Shown: piece after piece, positions 26,674 through 36,769 of the stretch
Numbering within the stretch: position 1 is the stretch's first letter
How the letters are laid out: every line of letters begins with the position of its first letter
Source of the DNA: Lottia gigantea
Lineage: Eukaryota; Mollusca; Gastropoda; Lottiidae
Length of the DNA: 64,000 bases
NCBI RefSeq assembly: GCF_000327385.1
Contig: NW_008709146.1
Coordinates: forward strand, 1,102,927-1,166,926
Direction: 5' to 3'
Position numbers and translations under genes: made by a program
Notes under the pieces: model-generated
The model's database searches: none
The model's input: the letters and a program-made list of their open reading frames with translations, nothing else
What the model was told of the DNA's origin: nothing

Positions 26674-29460
26674 GTAAAGTCATCTATTGTTGTTAAATTA
26701 TTGGGTTCTTGGTATATTTTTCATGGGAAAATATGCCACAATAATTTCTGTCTTATACCTAAAAGTGTGCTCATTTAGCATGCATGTCAGATCTAAAATC
26801 CTTACCATGACAGCTAGTTTTGTCCAATAAGGCTCAAAGCATAAGAGAAAAATAAGTGACTTAAAAAGTAAGCTAAAGATGAGTACTTGTGCTGGTCCTA
26901 TGATACCAACACATTCAGATACTGAATAGAAATAAACTGATTTCAACTGTTATGTTAAGAACATTGTTTCCAAAGATGATTCAAGTGAATTCAACCACTA
27001 AGAATCATAGATTTTATTCTTTCTTTCGTCTTTAATTTCAGGTGATATGGAAGAAAGTTGATCAAGTTCATCCAATTTCCATTGGAAATTATATATATGT
27101 GCCAGATAGTGACTATTATGTTGAACATGAAGAAACTACAAGCCCCACTTCCACTTCTGAATGGAATTTACGCATTAACAGTGTTAAACTACATCATGCA
27201 GGAGTTTATGAATGTCAAATAAGTGCCAAAGAAGATATAATGCGTAATATAACATTGAATGTTGTAGGTAAGGTGACCAATAAGAAGATTCATCTGTACC
27301 ATATGGGTAATCATTATTTAAAATAACCAAACATATCTCTAAACATCAGTTTAAACTGATTAAAACTTCTTAGAAAGTTAAAGAAAAATTTTCTGTTTGG
27401 CTGTTATAGTAGATATTTTCGGCAAATGATACTAAATGATCTCAAATCTGCTGACTTTGGTAATTCAAATCTTTATTACCTATATTTATCAGGTACCATT
27501 ACTTTCCTTCCCAATCAAACCAGATAAAATTACTAAATGGTGCCAAACTAACATGTTTCACATCAAAAGATGTTAAATTTATCAAATATGCCAAATTTCT
27601 AATCAATTCAATTGGAAGCAATTCAAATGCTGTTTTTGGAATTCTGATCTAAAATTGTTGAATTAAAACTGATTTTTATGGATATAAGAAATTACTAACA
27701 TTTTCTGTTTATATAAATTCTTCTGCAAATTATTTAGCTTTGTATATTGATGTAACATATTAATGCTACGCTATTATACTCTTTGCTATATCGTTTCATA
27801 CTTGTTAGGCTCTCATATGCATATATTTGCAGTTATTTACAGTTTTCTATATCATTAAATGCCAGATACAATCTGTACACAGTCAAATATGCAGTTCATT
27901 AGAGTTGAGTTGTAATCCATTAAATAAGAGTAGACAAATTTTCATCTATTATTTATAACGTTGATCATTTCAATAGAGTTTTTAACTTTCTCAAGAGACG
28001 AATTTCTCATTACTATTTGTGACTGTCTATTGCAGAGCGTAAAAAAGGGAATCCAGGTATAGAGCTTGGTGGTACATTGTTTGTTGAAATAGGAGCAGAA
28101 ATAAAATTAAAGTGTTCAGCTTCGGCAATAGACTATTTACCACTCGATGTTGATTGGTTTAAAGACGGTTTAAAAATACGACCAAAAACGGAAAGTCGTG
28201 TGTCAATAAGTAAATATCCTTCTCGAGAGACAAATACTTTAAATAGTACATTAGTTATAGAACATAGTACTATGGATGATGCAGGTACCTACGTGTGTCG
28301 TATTTCTAAAAGACATGTGGCCAGTCTCAAGGTTGTGGTGCTAAATGGTAAGTAGGTTATTCAGTGCTTGTGCAACACAAGTACTTAAAATCCACCTTTC
28401 AAAGCAATTCTGAATCACATTCAATGAACAAAACATTAGACAAAATAGACAGTTCAAGATTGACAAGGAATTACTATTGTATGGATTGGTAAACCTGTAA
28501 ACTGCGAGAGCCAGCAAATCATGACGAAGAATACAATTAGGCAAGACAATATTTTGTCATGTAATGTCTATGGGGAGCAAGACATATTCTGTGTTTTTAA
28601 ATTCACATGGCTTTTGCTTATTAAAAATTTAAACTTTCTTTTTTGCAAATTCTATTTCGGTTGCAAGCTTATCTGATGCTTTGAGATTACTCAGTTTGTG
28701 GAAACAAAAGCTACTTAAAGAAACTCAAATAGTCATGCAGACTTACCTTCAGTATATATTACAGCATATGAGCTCTTAAAGAATTATTCAAACATAACTC
28801 TCAATCGAGACAGCATATTGATCTTTGCTCTGTAACATGCAATCTGAAATGAATATGTATTTCTTATAATAATTTGTCTACTTTCATTTTCTCTTTCAGC
28901 GGAGACAATAAATGTTAAACGTGGTAAGCCAATCTTCCTTCTGATCCCTTTTAAAAATAGTCTCATGCATTATTATGCTGCTGAAAATTAGAATGTCTGG
29001 CAGTATGCAATGAGGGATATTTTGAAAAAAGCATTGTAATTTCATCATCTTATACATTGAGGAATAAATATTTAAAAACAAAATTTTATACATCAACACC
29101 ATGAATAATCTGTATAATAAGTAATTGATCCTTTGAAAACTTGCAGACTCTTTGAGAAAAAATTTAAAATTTTCAATTATGCCTGAGAAAGCTAAAATAC
29201 AGGCCATTTCTTAATGTAGTATTAATATCTTATTATGATTTATTTTCAAGTTTTAGAAACACTAATGGAAATTCATATTTTTGTTTTTTTCATTTCTCTC
29301 TTCTATAGGAACGTTTCCTGATGGTACAGCTGCAGGTTCAGATCAAGTAAAACATCACACATTTAGTCATGGACATCAAACTCAACCAAACTTTTTATAT
29401 ATCTTCTTACTGTCCTCTCTCATTTCATTATATACTTTACAATTCTTAAATGGAGTTTGA
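26549..29460 (+). CDS. Two-Ig-domain GPI-type surface protein, Dpr/ZIG-8-like (3' five exons)
   Basis: Spliced coding segments are 26549-26673, 27042-27267, 28036-28347, 28900-28923 and 29309-29460. All introns are GT-AG and reading phase is continuous. They encode about 279 residues: a short linker, Ig1 (RLPC, then VIWKK, then GVYECQIS), Ig2 (KLKC, then VDWFKDG, then DDAGTYVCRIS), a linker and a hydrophobic C-terminus typical of a GPI-attachment signal. The strings LKNLG..MVIWKK in Ig1 and VASLKVVVLN at the end of Ig2 match the Dpr/ZIG-8 (zwei-Ig) subgroup of the Wirin family of neuronal recognition proteins. NxT/S sequons occur in both domains (RNIT twice, NST). By family knowledge the product would act at the cell surface in cell-cell recognition, often between neurons. 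The signal-peptide exon is missing from the recognised part, so the start codon is unknown. Lachesin or IgLON kinship is less likely, because only two Ig domains are present. Confidence 0.92.
27042..27267 (+). CDS. Exon: second half of Ig1
   Basis: The acceptor tttaatttcag ends at 27,041 and the donor gtaggt|aaggt region gives a clean phase-1 end at 27,267 (g|gtaagg). It encodes VIWKKVDQV at the start (core tryptophan), then WNLRINSVKL, HHAGVYECQIS (second cysteine) and RNITLNVV, 75 whole codons. In most Ig V-sets the position before AG.Y.C is an aspartate; here it is histidine (HHAG), a family-level oddity that is still compatible with the fold. The intron before it is 368 bp. Confidence 0.93.
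28036..28347 (+). CDS. Exon: complete Ig2
   Basis: The acceptor ctattgcag ends at 28,035 and the donor g|gtaagt starts at 28,348, phase 1 on both sides. It encodes ERKKGNPGIELGGTLFVE, then KLKCSAS, VDWFKDGLKI, sequon NST, and DDAGTYVCRISKRHVASLK, ending VVVLN. The C-W-DxGxYxC pattern is complete, so the whole C2/I-type domain sits in one symmetric exon. The terminal ..VASLKVVVLN strand is very close to the Dpr/ZIG-8 pattern. Confidence 0.95.
28900..28923 (+). CDS. 24-nt micro-exon between Ig2 and the tail
   Basis: The acceptor cattttctctttcag ends at 28,899 and the donor g|gtaagc starts at 28,924. The exon is 24 nt with phase 1 on both sides and encodes AETINVKRG when joined to its neighbours. 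Both flanking exons are also phase 1 here, so skipping it keeps the frame: it is a cassette-type micro-exon. In related Dpr-type proteins a similar short stretch (..VLNGE..) follows Ig2, which supports inclusion. Both splice sites are strong, but no transcript evidence is available here. Confidence 0.8.
29309..29460 (+). CDS. Last coding exon: linker, GPI-type hydrophobic tail, stop
   Basis: The acceptor tctcttctatag ends at 29,308. The exon reads GTFPDGTAAGSDQVKHH, then a polar spacer with SHGHQTQPN and a terminal hydrophobic run FLYIFLLSSLISLYTLQFL, then NGV and TGA at 29,458-29,460. A hydrophobic C-terminus with almost no cytoplasmic tail, preceded by a small-residue region (AAGS or SHG as possible attachment site), is the usual layout of a GPI signal. 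A single-pass membrane anchor with a three-residue tail is the alternative. Confidence 0.88.
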
Positions 29461-31600
29461 ACAACTTGTTCCCTGTGAGGTATAAAACTGATGTCAAAAA
29501 AGGTTTGTGAAAATTGTGATAATGTACCAAAAATGTTGTGATTGGAAATCTAGAGAGGTTGTAAGCTGGCTTATATACCGGAGTGAAAAGTGAACCACTA
29601 ATTAGTTACTGGATGAGAATCGTTGTTGATGGCATCGTGATATATGAAACATCTGAATATTGCACATGATGCTTGTGTTTTGTAACTTGTGGTTAAAGAA
29701 GTATACACTGAAATCTCTAGGTACAAGGACTGTACATGGGTCATAACCAGAAAGGACATGGTTTTATCCATTTGTGGTTGTTAACCATTAACCTCATTTT
29801 TAAACCTAAAACCACCGCCCTAATTAAAGATGTATATTGGAATTCTTTTAGAGATGTTTTTCTCAAGAAGCTGGTCATTCATTCTTTGACTAAAATAGTG
29901 TCAATCAAGGTATATGAAATCCTTTAAAGATATTACCAAAATGAAAGCTTGGATCGGAAGTCAGTGATTTTACACAGATCTTAGTTTTTGTTCAGGAAAA
30001 TGGCAGCTTTATTGATCATAGGTTAGGTGAAAAATTGAAATCAAACCATATTTGCCAAAACAAGATTCTTGTCGATGAATCCAGAAATTCCAATTTAAGT
30101 CAAGAACTACCAGTTTCAGTTGAAGCTTGCACTTCTGCCATATTCTGGAACCAAAACTGAGAAATTAGTAAAATTAGTAAAAAAGTAAATGAAAATGTTT
30201 ATAACTCAGGGCGAGTGCTATTAGCATCAACTCCATCCAAACATTAACCTGCATGTATATATTCAGCTTTAAATTCTTGTGTTCTTTCATTTTAATTTAA
30301 TACTCAGATACTATTCTACCAAAAATTATATTTTTCTCCTTGAAACTCTTTATTTTCTTTCCAAAGTTCATCTCCTAGTTTGAATTCCTTCCTTTGCTGC
30401 TGGAAGGTTCATTTTCTAGCATTCAAATCTTCTACTGGCCTAATGATGGTTGAGCTTTTCTTTTGAATTAAAAACACCAAAATGTCGAAAAGGAGTTCCC
30501 ACCGGGTGCAAGTTCCTCTGCATGGTTACAAAAAATTGAATCCTATTCATAAGATATACTTTGTGATAGGCATTTAGTGCTATTCATAAGATAGAAAATA
30601 AAAGGACAGGGAGTGAAAAAAAAATCTGAAAGAATCGATGACTACACTGTAATAAGTAATGGTTCAGAAGAAGAAAATTGGTGCCATAATGTCATTAAAT
30701 AATATTTATTACTGTATATTATCATTTTTTTACATTTTGTATATAATTTTTTAACTGCTGTTATTTTATTTTTTGTATAAAATGAAGTCAGAATGTCCCT
30801 TAAAATTACTGCTTTTATTCTTGTATAATGATATTGGTCATGCAACATAAACAAACTGAACTACTTTATCTTTTAGAAAACTGAAATTATTTAAAAACTC
30901 AGTCTGATATTAAGATTGTGCAATATTTCATTTCAATTAGGGTTAATAATTAATTCCTTCTGAAACACCCACCGAGAGTATGGCCACCATGTACATTAAT
31001 TAATTTCTGTTTTAACACATATTGTGTTTTCTTGTTTGTATGCTTGTATGCATGTAAGTATTACCAAAATAATAGAAACCAGTTATGCCTGGTCCTTAGT
31101 TAAAATAACCAGAACAATGGTATAATAATCTTACATCGTTTTAACCCATCAAGAATATAATACACCACTTTCTGGACATCTGGCTTGGAAAATTTTTGAT
31201 AAAGGAAACATATGAAGAGTCATTGGCAAAACCTGCTCTGATTTTACTTAAGACTTGTAGAATTTGGACCTTTCTGGTGACACACTAGACTCTTATAAGT
31301 TTTGGCTGATTTTGGACTTAATTTCAATAAGCAATAAACTACACATAGACAGTTGGAAAACTGGACATCCCTTTTTTTTGCCTTTGACTCTTCATATGTA
31401 TATGTGGAAATGTGTAATTGTACTCAAAGTATCAAATATTTTTTTCTTAAATAAACAGTTTTGTACATGAATTAATAAATTGATCATGACCATGAAGCTG
31501 TACATTTTCATTATATTTGTGTATGTACATGTTAGATGCTTTGAAATAAATTGTACATTAATTTGAACTAATAAGTTATATAGATTTTATTTGAAATAAA
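29461..31600 (+). other. Probable 3' UTR of the Ig gene, extent uncertain
   Basis: No coding exon follows the stop. AATAAA signals occur at 31,450-31,455, 31,543-31,548 and 31,595-31,600, so one of these may end the transcript. That would give a UTR of roughly 2 kb, long but common for neuronal adhesion genes. The 14-bp string ctattcataagata is present twice (30,543 and 30,580). The UTR could end earlier at a non-canonical site. The next feature is a Penelope-like relic. Confidence 0.4.
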
Positions 31601-31739
31601 AATGTTGAAACAATTCATGACTTGTTTATTTTAGGAACAAGCCACCTTATTATTGGAGCACATTTTTGACAGAAAATTTTTTTTAACCATAGATTTTACA
31701 AAACGATCTATTAGTGGAATGCATTCAAAATGTCCTTAA

Positions 31740-32084
31740 GAACTGCTTATTCCGAAGAGACAACAAACAAACAAAAATTAAAAAATAACATAGCAGACCA
31801 CCATCTGATGTCTCAACTGATTCTGAAGTTGTGGCTTACTCCATTCCGTGCTACTGCAGAGTCACTTATATTGGAGAAACCTCCTGCCCCATCTCGATCC
31901 ACAACAAAGATAATGCAACATCAACATTGAAAGAAGATTCTATATCAGTTTTTCAGAGGACCTAATTCAATTCCCCTCTCACCATGTCCTCTGGGACAAA
32001 AAGTCAATTCTTGCCAGAAATCTAACAGATAATCAACAAAGAAGAATCTGCAAAAGCTTGGACATATACCTCCACTTTCCTTAA
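31740..32084 (+). mobile_element. Penelope-like element relic: GIY-YIG endonuclease end
   Basis: One frame reads VVAYSIPCYCRVTYIGETSC (about 31,828-31,890), which matches the start of the Penelope-type GIY-YIG nuclease (..YSIPC..C...YIGET). A second frame reads HHVLWDKKSILARNLTD, then RRICKSLDI, ending at a TAA at 32,082-32,084; this matches the usual C-terminal part of the same nuclease (H..W....IL.R......RR..ES). The two parts lie in different frames, so at least one frameshift separates them. The usual length is several times greater: the reverse transcriptase is missing, so this is a 5'-truncated, degenerate copy. It lies in the same orientation as the Ig gene, just past its likely 3' end. 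Confidence 0.72.
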
Positions 32085-34486
32085 TTATTTTTGTTAGATG
32101 TGCTCTCCGTTTCTAAATGTCGTTCAAATTTAAATTTATACATAGTATAGTTTTGTTACTGGCAAAATTATCAAAGATAAATACTTTCATACCTTGTTGA
32201 AATCGTAAAAAATTGAAGCAATGCATAAGTATACTTATAACACAAGAATACAGGCTATCTAGTATATGTTCTATTTATTTGTATTTTTATTGTAAGGTAT
32301 AAAAATGAAAAACATTCTATTTCACAATAAGTTATGAAACTGCACAATTTATAGTTATTTTTGGACAAGAAACAAATTCAAATCAAATTTATGAAACTTG
32401 TTTTTTAAATTAACAATGAAAATCATTCAATATATCATCATTAATGAGGAAAACTATTCAATTCTTTTGCTAATAAAATCAAAGCATCAACTCCTGAAGT
32501 TTATGTGTTGTATAATTGGTTTCTTTTTTTCATAAATGATATGTTAAAAATTCATATGAAAAGGGAACAGTACAGGCCTATACAGTAGATTGTAGATTTG
32601 ACTTAAATTATTATTTGTTATTTCCATAAAATTGGGTAGACAACTCTGATTTATTTTAATAATTTTCACAGATGTGCCAAAAAAAATCTCTTAGCAAGAT
32701 TTTTCAAATAATAGGAATACATGGTAGGTTTTTTGTTAGACTGGATTTAGATTGGGATACAAGAACTAAAGCCAGTCTAAGGTAGCATCAGGTGTTCTCA
32801 TAATATTCATCTGGCTGACAAAATTCATTAGCAGACAATTTTGCGACTAAATTAGATCAATAAATCATGTTATGTATTTTTTATGGAGAAATTGAAAACT
32901 TCTTATGTCAGACAACAAACATTATTAATAGCTTACACGATTTAATTCTTTTCAAGAAATAAATAGGATTCCAGGAACATTATACACATTATCTAGCAAG
33001 AAACAAAAAAACATAAGTAGGCCTACATAAAAATACACATACTTTGTCGTATGGCAGAATTTAAGACATTATCAATATTAGGTGACTACAAACTCACCAT
33101 CACCCTAAAGTCTGCCTGTGCTTTTGAGAGTCAGCCCGTTGTTAGTTTGCACCCCCTAATATCTTAATAATACAAGAAGCACTTAGTTTGCACTATTAGC
33201 TGTCATAAGTCAAATTTAACACAGAAATATCAATCAAAGGGAAGCAACAACTGTTTTCAAAGGAGTTGGAATACCATTTGATGATTCAAAAAGATACCAC
33301 CAGATCAATTCTCAATCTGTCTTCCCATGTGTATATTAAATTGGCTGAATGTTATCAAATCATTAGTACTTGGTTTATTTATGCAAGACGTTTGATATGG
33401 AAGATCATTAAAATCTCAATCTTACACAAATTGAAATCCTTCATTACAAAATTTTGTAAGATAATGAATCTGATACAAGAATAACTTGTCTACCAGACAT
33501 TACCTAATAATGAAGCTTAAATATAAGCTTAAATTAACACCAGCTTAAGTGAATATCAATAAATAGAGTTGTTTCCCATCCTTCACTTGCAAAAATGCAT
33601 GTTAACTGTTCATTCCACGCTGATGACTGATGTAATTCAATATTTCGGCTTGCATTCATCAATTTTTGGCTTGCTTCCCTTAGTTTTAGCAGAATACTTC
33701 AAGTTTTAACTGTTTTTTTGTAAAGAAAAAATATTTACTCTTGTCAGTTATCCACCAAGGATGGACTATGGGAGTATGGGTATTGGAATTCATGATAGTG
33801 GAGAAAAGATCAACTTGGTTTGGATAGGTATAAGAATTTTGATTTGTTAATTAACTAATCAAAATCTCACAAAAATTGCTACTCATGTTAAGTTATGTTA
33901 GGAGATAAATGCATTAGGCACGTAACTTTTGATCTTGGGATGCATTAGGCACATTCAGGTTATGCTTAGAGATAAATGCATGGCAGGCCTATCAGCATAC
34001 CAGGAGTGGTCATATTTTTTTACCTCTTATGATAACTTAAGACTTATTCAATATAATTCAGTGTGTGTTTCTATTCTGGCAGACCTTTTTAGCGACAAAA
34101 ACAGACAAATTATAATATACTACAGGTGTTAATTCAATATTTCAAGAACCTTTTCAGTTCTTCAACAATTTCAGACCAGACAACAATTTACTTTTTAGGC
34201 TTCAATTATTTATACTTTACATTCCCAAAATGACATAAAGTCTCAATTTTTAAAATGGTTGATTGTCAAGGGGACATTTCATTATTACAAGGACTTAAAT
34301 AAAAGTAATTGAAGATAATTAGAAAAAAAGCTGGCCATAGGCGAAAACGAATTATTCCTAAAACTATTGTGACTTTCAAAGGCATGGTCGAAATAGATTA
34401 TAAAAAAAATTTAATTAAATCTTTCCAGTACACTATTTCAGTCAGCACATTTTACAATGGTCAAAAAAGTTATAATTGAAAAACAG
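32085..34486. other. Non-coding AT-rich stretch, no gene recognised
   Basis: No gene or clear element was seen. A diverged tandem duplication with about a 66-bp spacing lies at 33,890-33,985 (gttatgttaggagataaatg and gttatgcttagagataaatg, with atgcattaggcac twice in between). Confidence 0.6.
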
Positions 34487-34570
34487 AAAGAAATGAAATG
34501 AAATGCATTAAGGAGCATCAGCACCAAACGGGCTATATAGCTCCAGAATACGTTCAAATAATAAAAAAAC

Positions 34571-34770
34571 TAAAACACCTATCAATATCACAGAAAGGTC
34601 ACATAGTGACAACAAAAAAAGACAGAAAGGTCACAGAAAGGTCACATAGTGACAATAGAAAAAGACGATAAAAACCATATCACAGAAAAAGTCATTTAAT
34701 GACTACAAAAAAAAACACTAAAAACAATATCACAGGTAATACACCACATGGTGGTATTAAAAACAAACAA
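34571..34770 (-). repeat. Four hairpin-bearing repeat units in the LINE 3' UTR
   Basis: Units built on tatcacagaaagg, a short palindrome and an A-rich spacer repeat four times at about 45-52-bp spacing. The palindromes are gtcacatagtgac (34,598-34,610 and 34,641-34,653), agtcatttaatgact (34,690-34,704) and accacatggtggt (34,743-34,755). Their sequences differ, but each stays self-complementary. On the LINE sense strand they would form a series of small stem-loops next to T-rich runs. A role in reverse-transcriptase recognition is inference. Confidence 0.75.
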
Positions 34771-34796
34771 AATATTTAAAACAAACAATGACTAAT

Positions 34797-36041
34797 CTAT
34801 TTAAAATTTAAAATAGGTTGCACAAAAAGCTGAAATAAAGAAACAGCACGGTAGTGGTGTGATCTTTTAGGTTTGAGATGCTTACACTCAATCAGAATGT
34901 GTTTCACTGTCAGGCGGATCTAGCAGTGCTCACAGACTGGTTGAGGCTCTCGCTTGAGCAAATAACAGTTGGTGAGGTGAGTATGTCCAAGACGAGAGCG
35001 ACACTAAACAACTTCATTTCTCCTGTTGGCACAATAGGAGGAGGGTCAGTCTCCTAGGAGATGCTTAAAGGCATGAAGCTTGTTAGTGTCTGCAGCATCC
35101 CATCTTTGCTGCCATCGATGTTGAATAAAAGACCTTATCACCGATTTAAAATCGGTGAAAGGCAAAGAAAAGGGGGAAACAGGCAGTGACAAAGCAGCCT
35201 TAGCCGCTGCATCTGCCATGTCATTCTCCCGTATATCCATGTGACTGGGGAGCCAACAAAGGACAATGTCCTTGTTCGGCCCAGAGAGCTTGTATATATC
35301 CCCAATTATAGGGTGTACAAGCTGGATGTTATAAATAGCTTGTAATGAGGACAAAGAATCAGAAAATATAATACATTTTTTTAATGATGTAGAGGACTGA
35401 AAGAACTCAAGTGCCTGTAAAATGGCAATGAGTTCTGCTGTGAAAATGGAGGCTGCAGATAGAACTTCAGATGGTGTAACTGTAGCGGCTGCTACCTTAT
35501 CACCATCCTTAGACCCATCTGTATAGAAAGGAGCAAAATCCCCATATTTAGACATTAGTTCAAGAAATTTAGACTTGAAGACAACAGAGCTTGTCTGTGA
35601 CTTCTTGTTGCTCGATAGACTAAAGTCTATGTGAAGTGGAGCAATCGTCCAAGGTGGAGCTGTGGTCATTACGAAGTCCGCAATACTGTCGTGGCTGATA
35701 CCAGCCGCTGACATAAGGGGTTGAATGCAGACTCCAAAAGAAGAAATAGCACGAGCCTTTGTCTCGTACAGGTGTTCGAAGTAAGGTCTAAATACAGGGC
35801 GATAAGCAGGATGTTTCGGCAATGATGCAATCTTAATAGCATACTGCAATGAAAGTCTGTCACGTCTGTCATACAATGAGGGCTCATTAGCCTCGATGTA
35901 CAGACTTTCAACTGGAGTAGTGCGAAATGCACCTAAACTGATTCTAAGTCCTTGATGGTGTATGGTATCAAGCTCTTTAAGGTAGGAAGGTCGGGCTGAA
36001 CCATACACCTGACACCCATAATCGAGCTTGGAACGAACCAA
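34797..36041 (-). pseudogene. LINE ORF2 3' part: RT thumb, RNase H, CCHC
   Basis: The longest open piece (35,046-36,041, 331 codons) begins MVRSKLDYGCQVYGSARPSY and contains a complete-looking RNase H: YTDGSK (first Asp), FTAELIAILQALE (Glu), FSDSLSSLQAI (second Asp), and WLPSHMDIRENDMADAAAKA (final Asp). The catalytic DEDD set is intact. In the same frame the reading continues past a TGA at 35,046-35,048 and TAGs at 35,004-35,006 and 34,920-34,922 with RSRLGHTHLTNCYLLKRE, PVCEHC and LTVKHILIEC, the typical C-terminal CCHC motif of I-type LINEs, to a TAG at 34,797-34,799. It is a dead copy, but the RNase H part is well preserved, suggesting fairly recent decay. Confidence 0.9.
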
Positions 36042-36366
36042 AGCTTCCTTTCGGTCGGCTCCCAGTCAGTGTTAGATAGGACTTTCAGTATGTTGAGAGC
36101 TTTCAGACATTTGGTTTTGAGGATTTTGATGTGTGGACGGAAAGAAGCTTGCTGTCAAATGTGAGACCTAAAAATTTGAATTCCAGCACCACAGGTATGA
36201 CAGCATTGTCCAAACGGGAAAACTTAAAGAAGAACAGATCAAAAATGATTCGACAACTGAGCATTTAGAATCTTTCCTGTTTATAAGTTAACTTTTTCAC
36301 TGCACTTTCAATATATGTAATGCAGATTAGTTGATAAAGTCTAGTGTTAAAAGGCATATATATTTG

Positions 36367-36563
36367 TATTGTATCTTGCGTGGGTAGAAGGGTATCGTAT
36401 TAATGTAAGATGTAAGAAACAAAGTATAGGAGTTTATTTTATATTCTTCTCACATGGAAGTAAGTCATGCTCAGGAAGTTCTTATTGCGCATGTCTGACA
36501 TACATATCAATATTACAGTATGGAGAGCAATTCTTACCAAAATACAAATACCAATATACCACA
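36367..36563 (-). repeat. 3' LTR of the Mag-like element (left end on +)
   Basis: It begins tattgtatcttgcgtggg on the + strand and ends ccaatataccaca, so in element orientation it opens TGTGG and closes ..ACAATA. It is about 98% identical in aligned bases to the LTR at 40,514-40,700 apart from one 10-bp length difference. A purine-rich tract on the element's sense strand (tgtggggaata) lies directly inside it at about 36,564-36,576. Confidence 0.93.
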
Positions 36564-36769
36564 TATTCCCCACAGGATAAATAAAACTAAACCTTATACA
36601 ATTATACCTTAATTGGAATTAACTTGATTTTAGTATCTGCTTGAATTCATTTATGTTGAAACTTAACTTACAAAAGTCAGACAAAGTAGGCCTAGACTAC
36701 ATAGCCAATATTAATTATTATTGAAACAATTCAACTTGAACACATTAATACATGTAAACTTAATCTGCA

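Larger units (their letters stand above)
34487..36246 (-). mobile_element. 5'-truncated LINE, I/Jockey type with RNase H
   Basis: Read on the minus strand, it starts inside the reverse transcriptase C-terminus (KFLGLTFDSKL, then SFRPHIKILKTKC, SNTDW). It continues through LVRSKLDYGCQVYG into a thumb region, then a full RNase H domain, a C-terminal cysteine motif, a 3' UTR and a short (ATTTC)n-like tail at about 34,487-34,505. Most of the element (ORF1, endonuclease, most of RT) is absent, which is normal 5' truncation. Two frameshifts lie near 36,148 and 36,060, and in-frame stops occur near the C-terminus. RNase H downstream of RT points to the I group (for example the Nimbus-like elements of snails); exact clade is uncertain. 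A second copy of the tail lies at 46,031. Confidence 0.9.

Noticed and set aside
26566-26778. Open frame taken as a single-exon 70-residue protein
   Set aside because: It runs through a consensus donor at 26,674; the part after it is intron, and the TTG start is internal to the Ig exon.
35669-35932. Second minus-strand frame inside the LINE
   Set aside because: Out-of-frame shadow of the thumb/RNase H reading frame.
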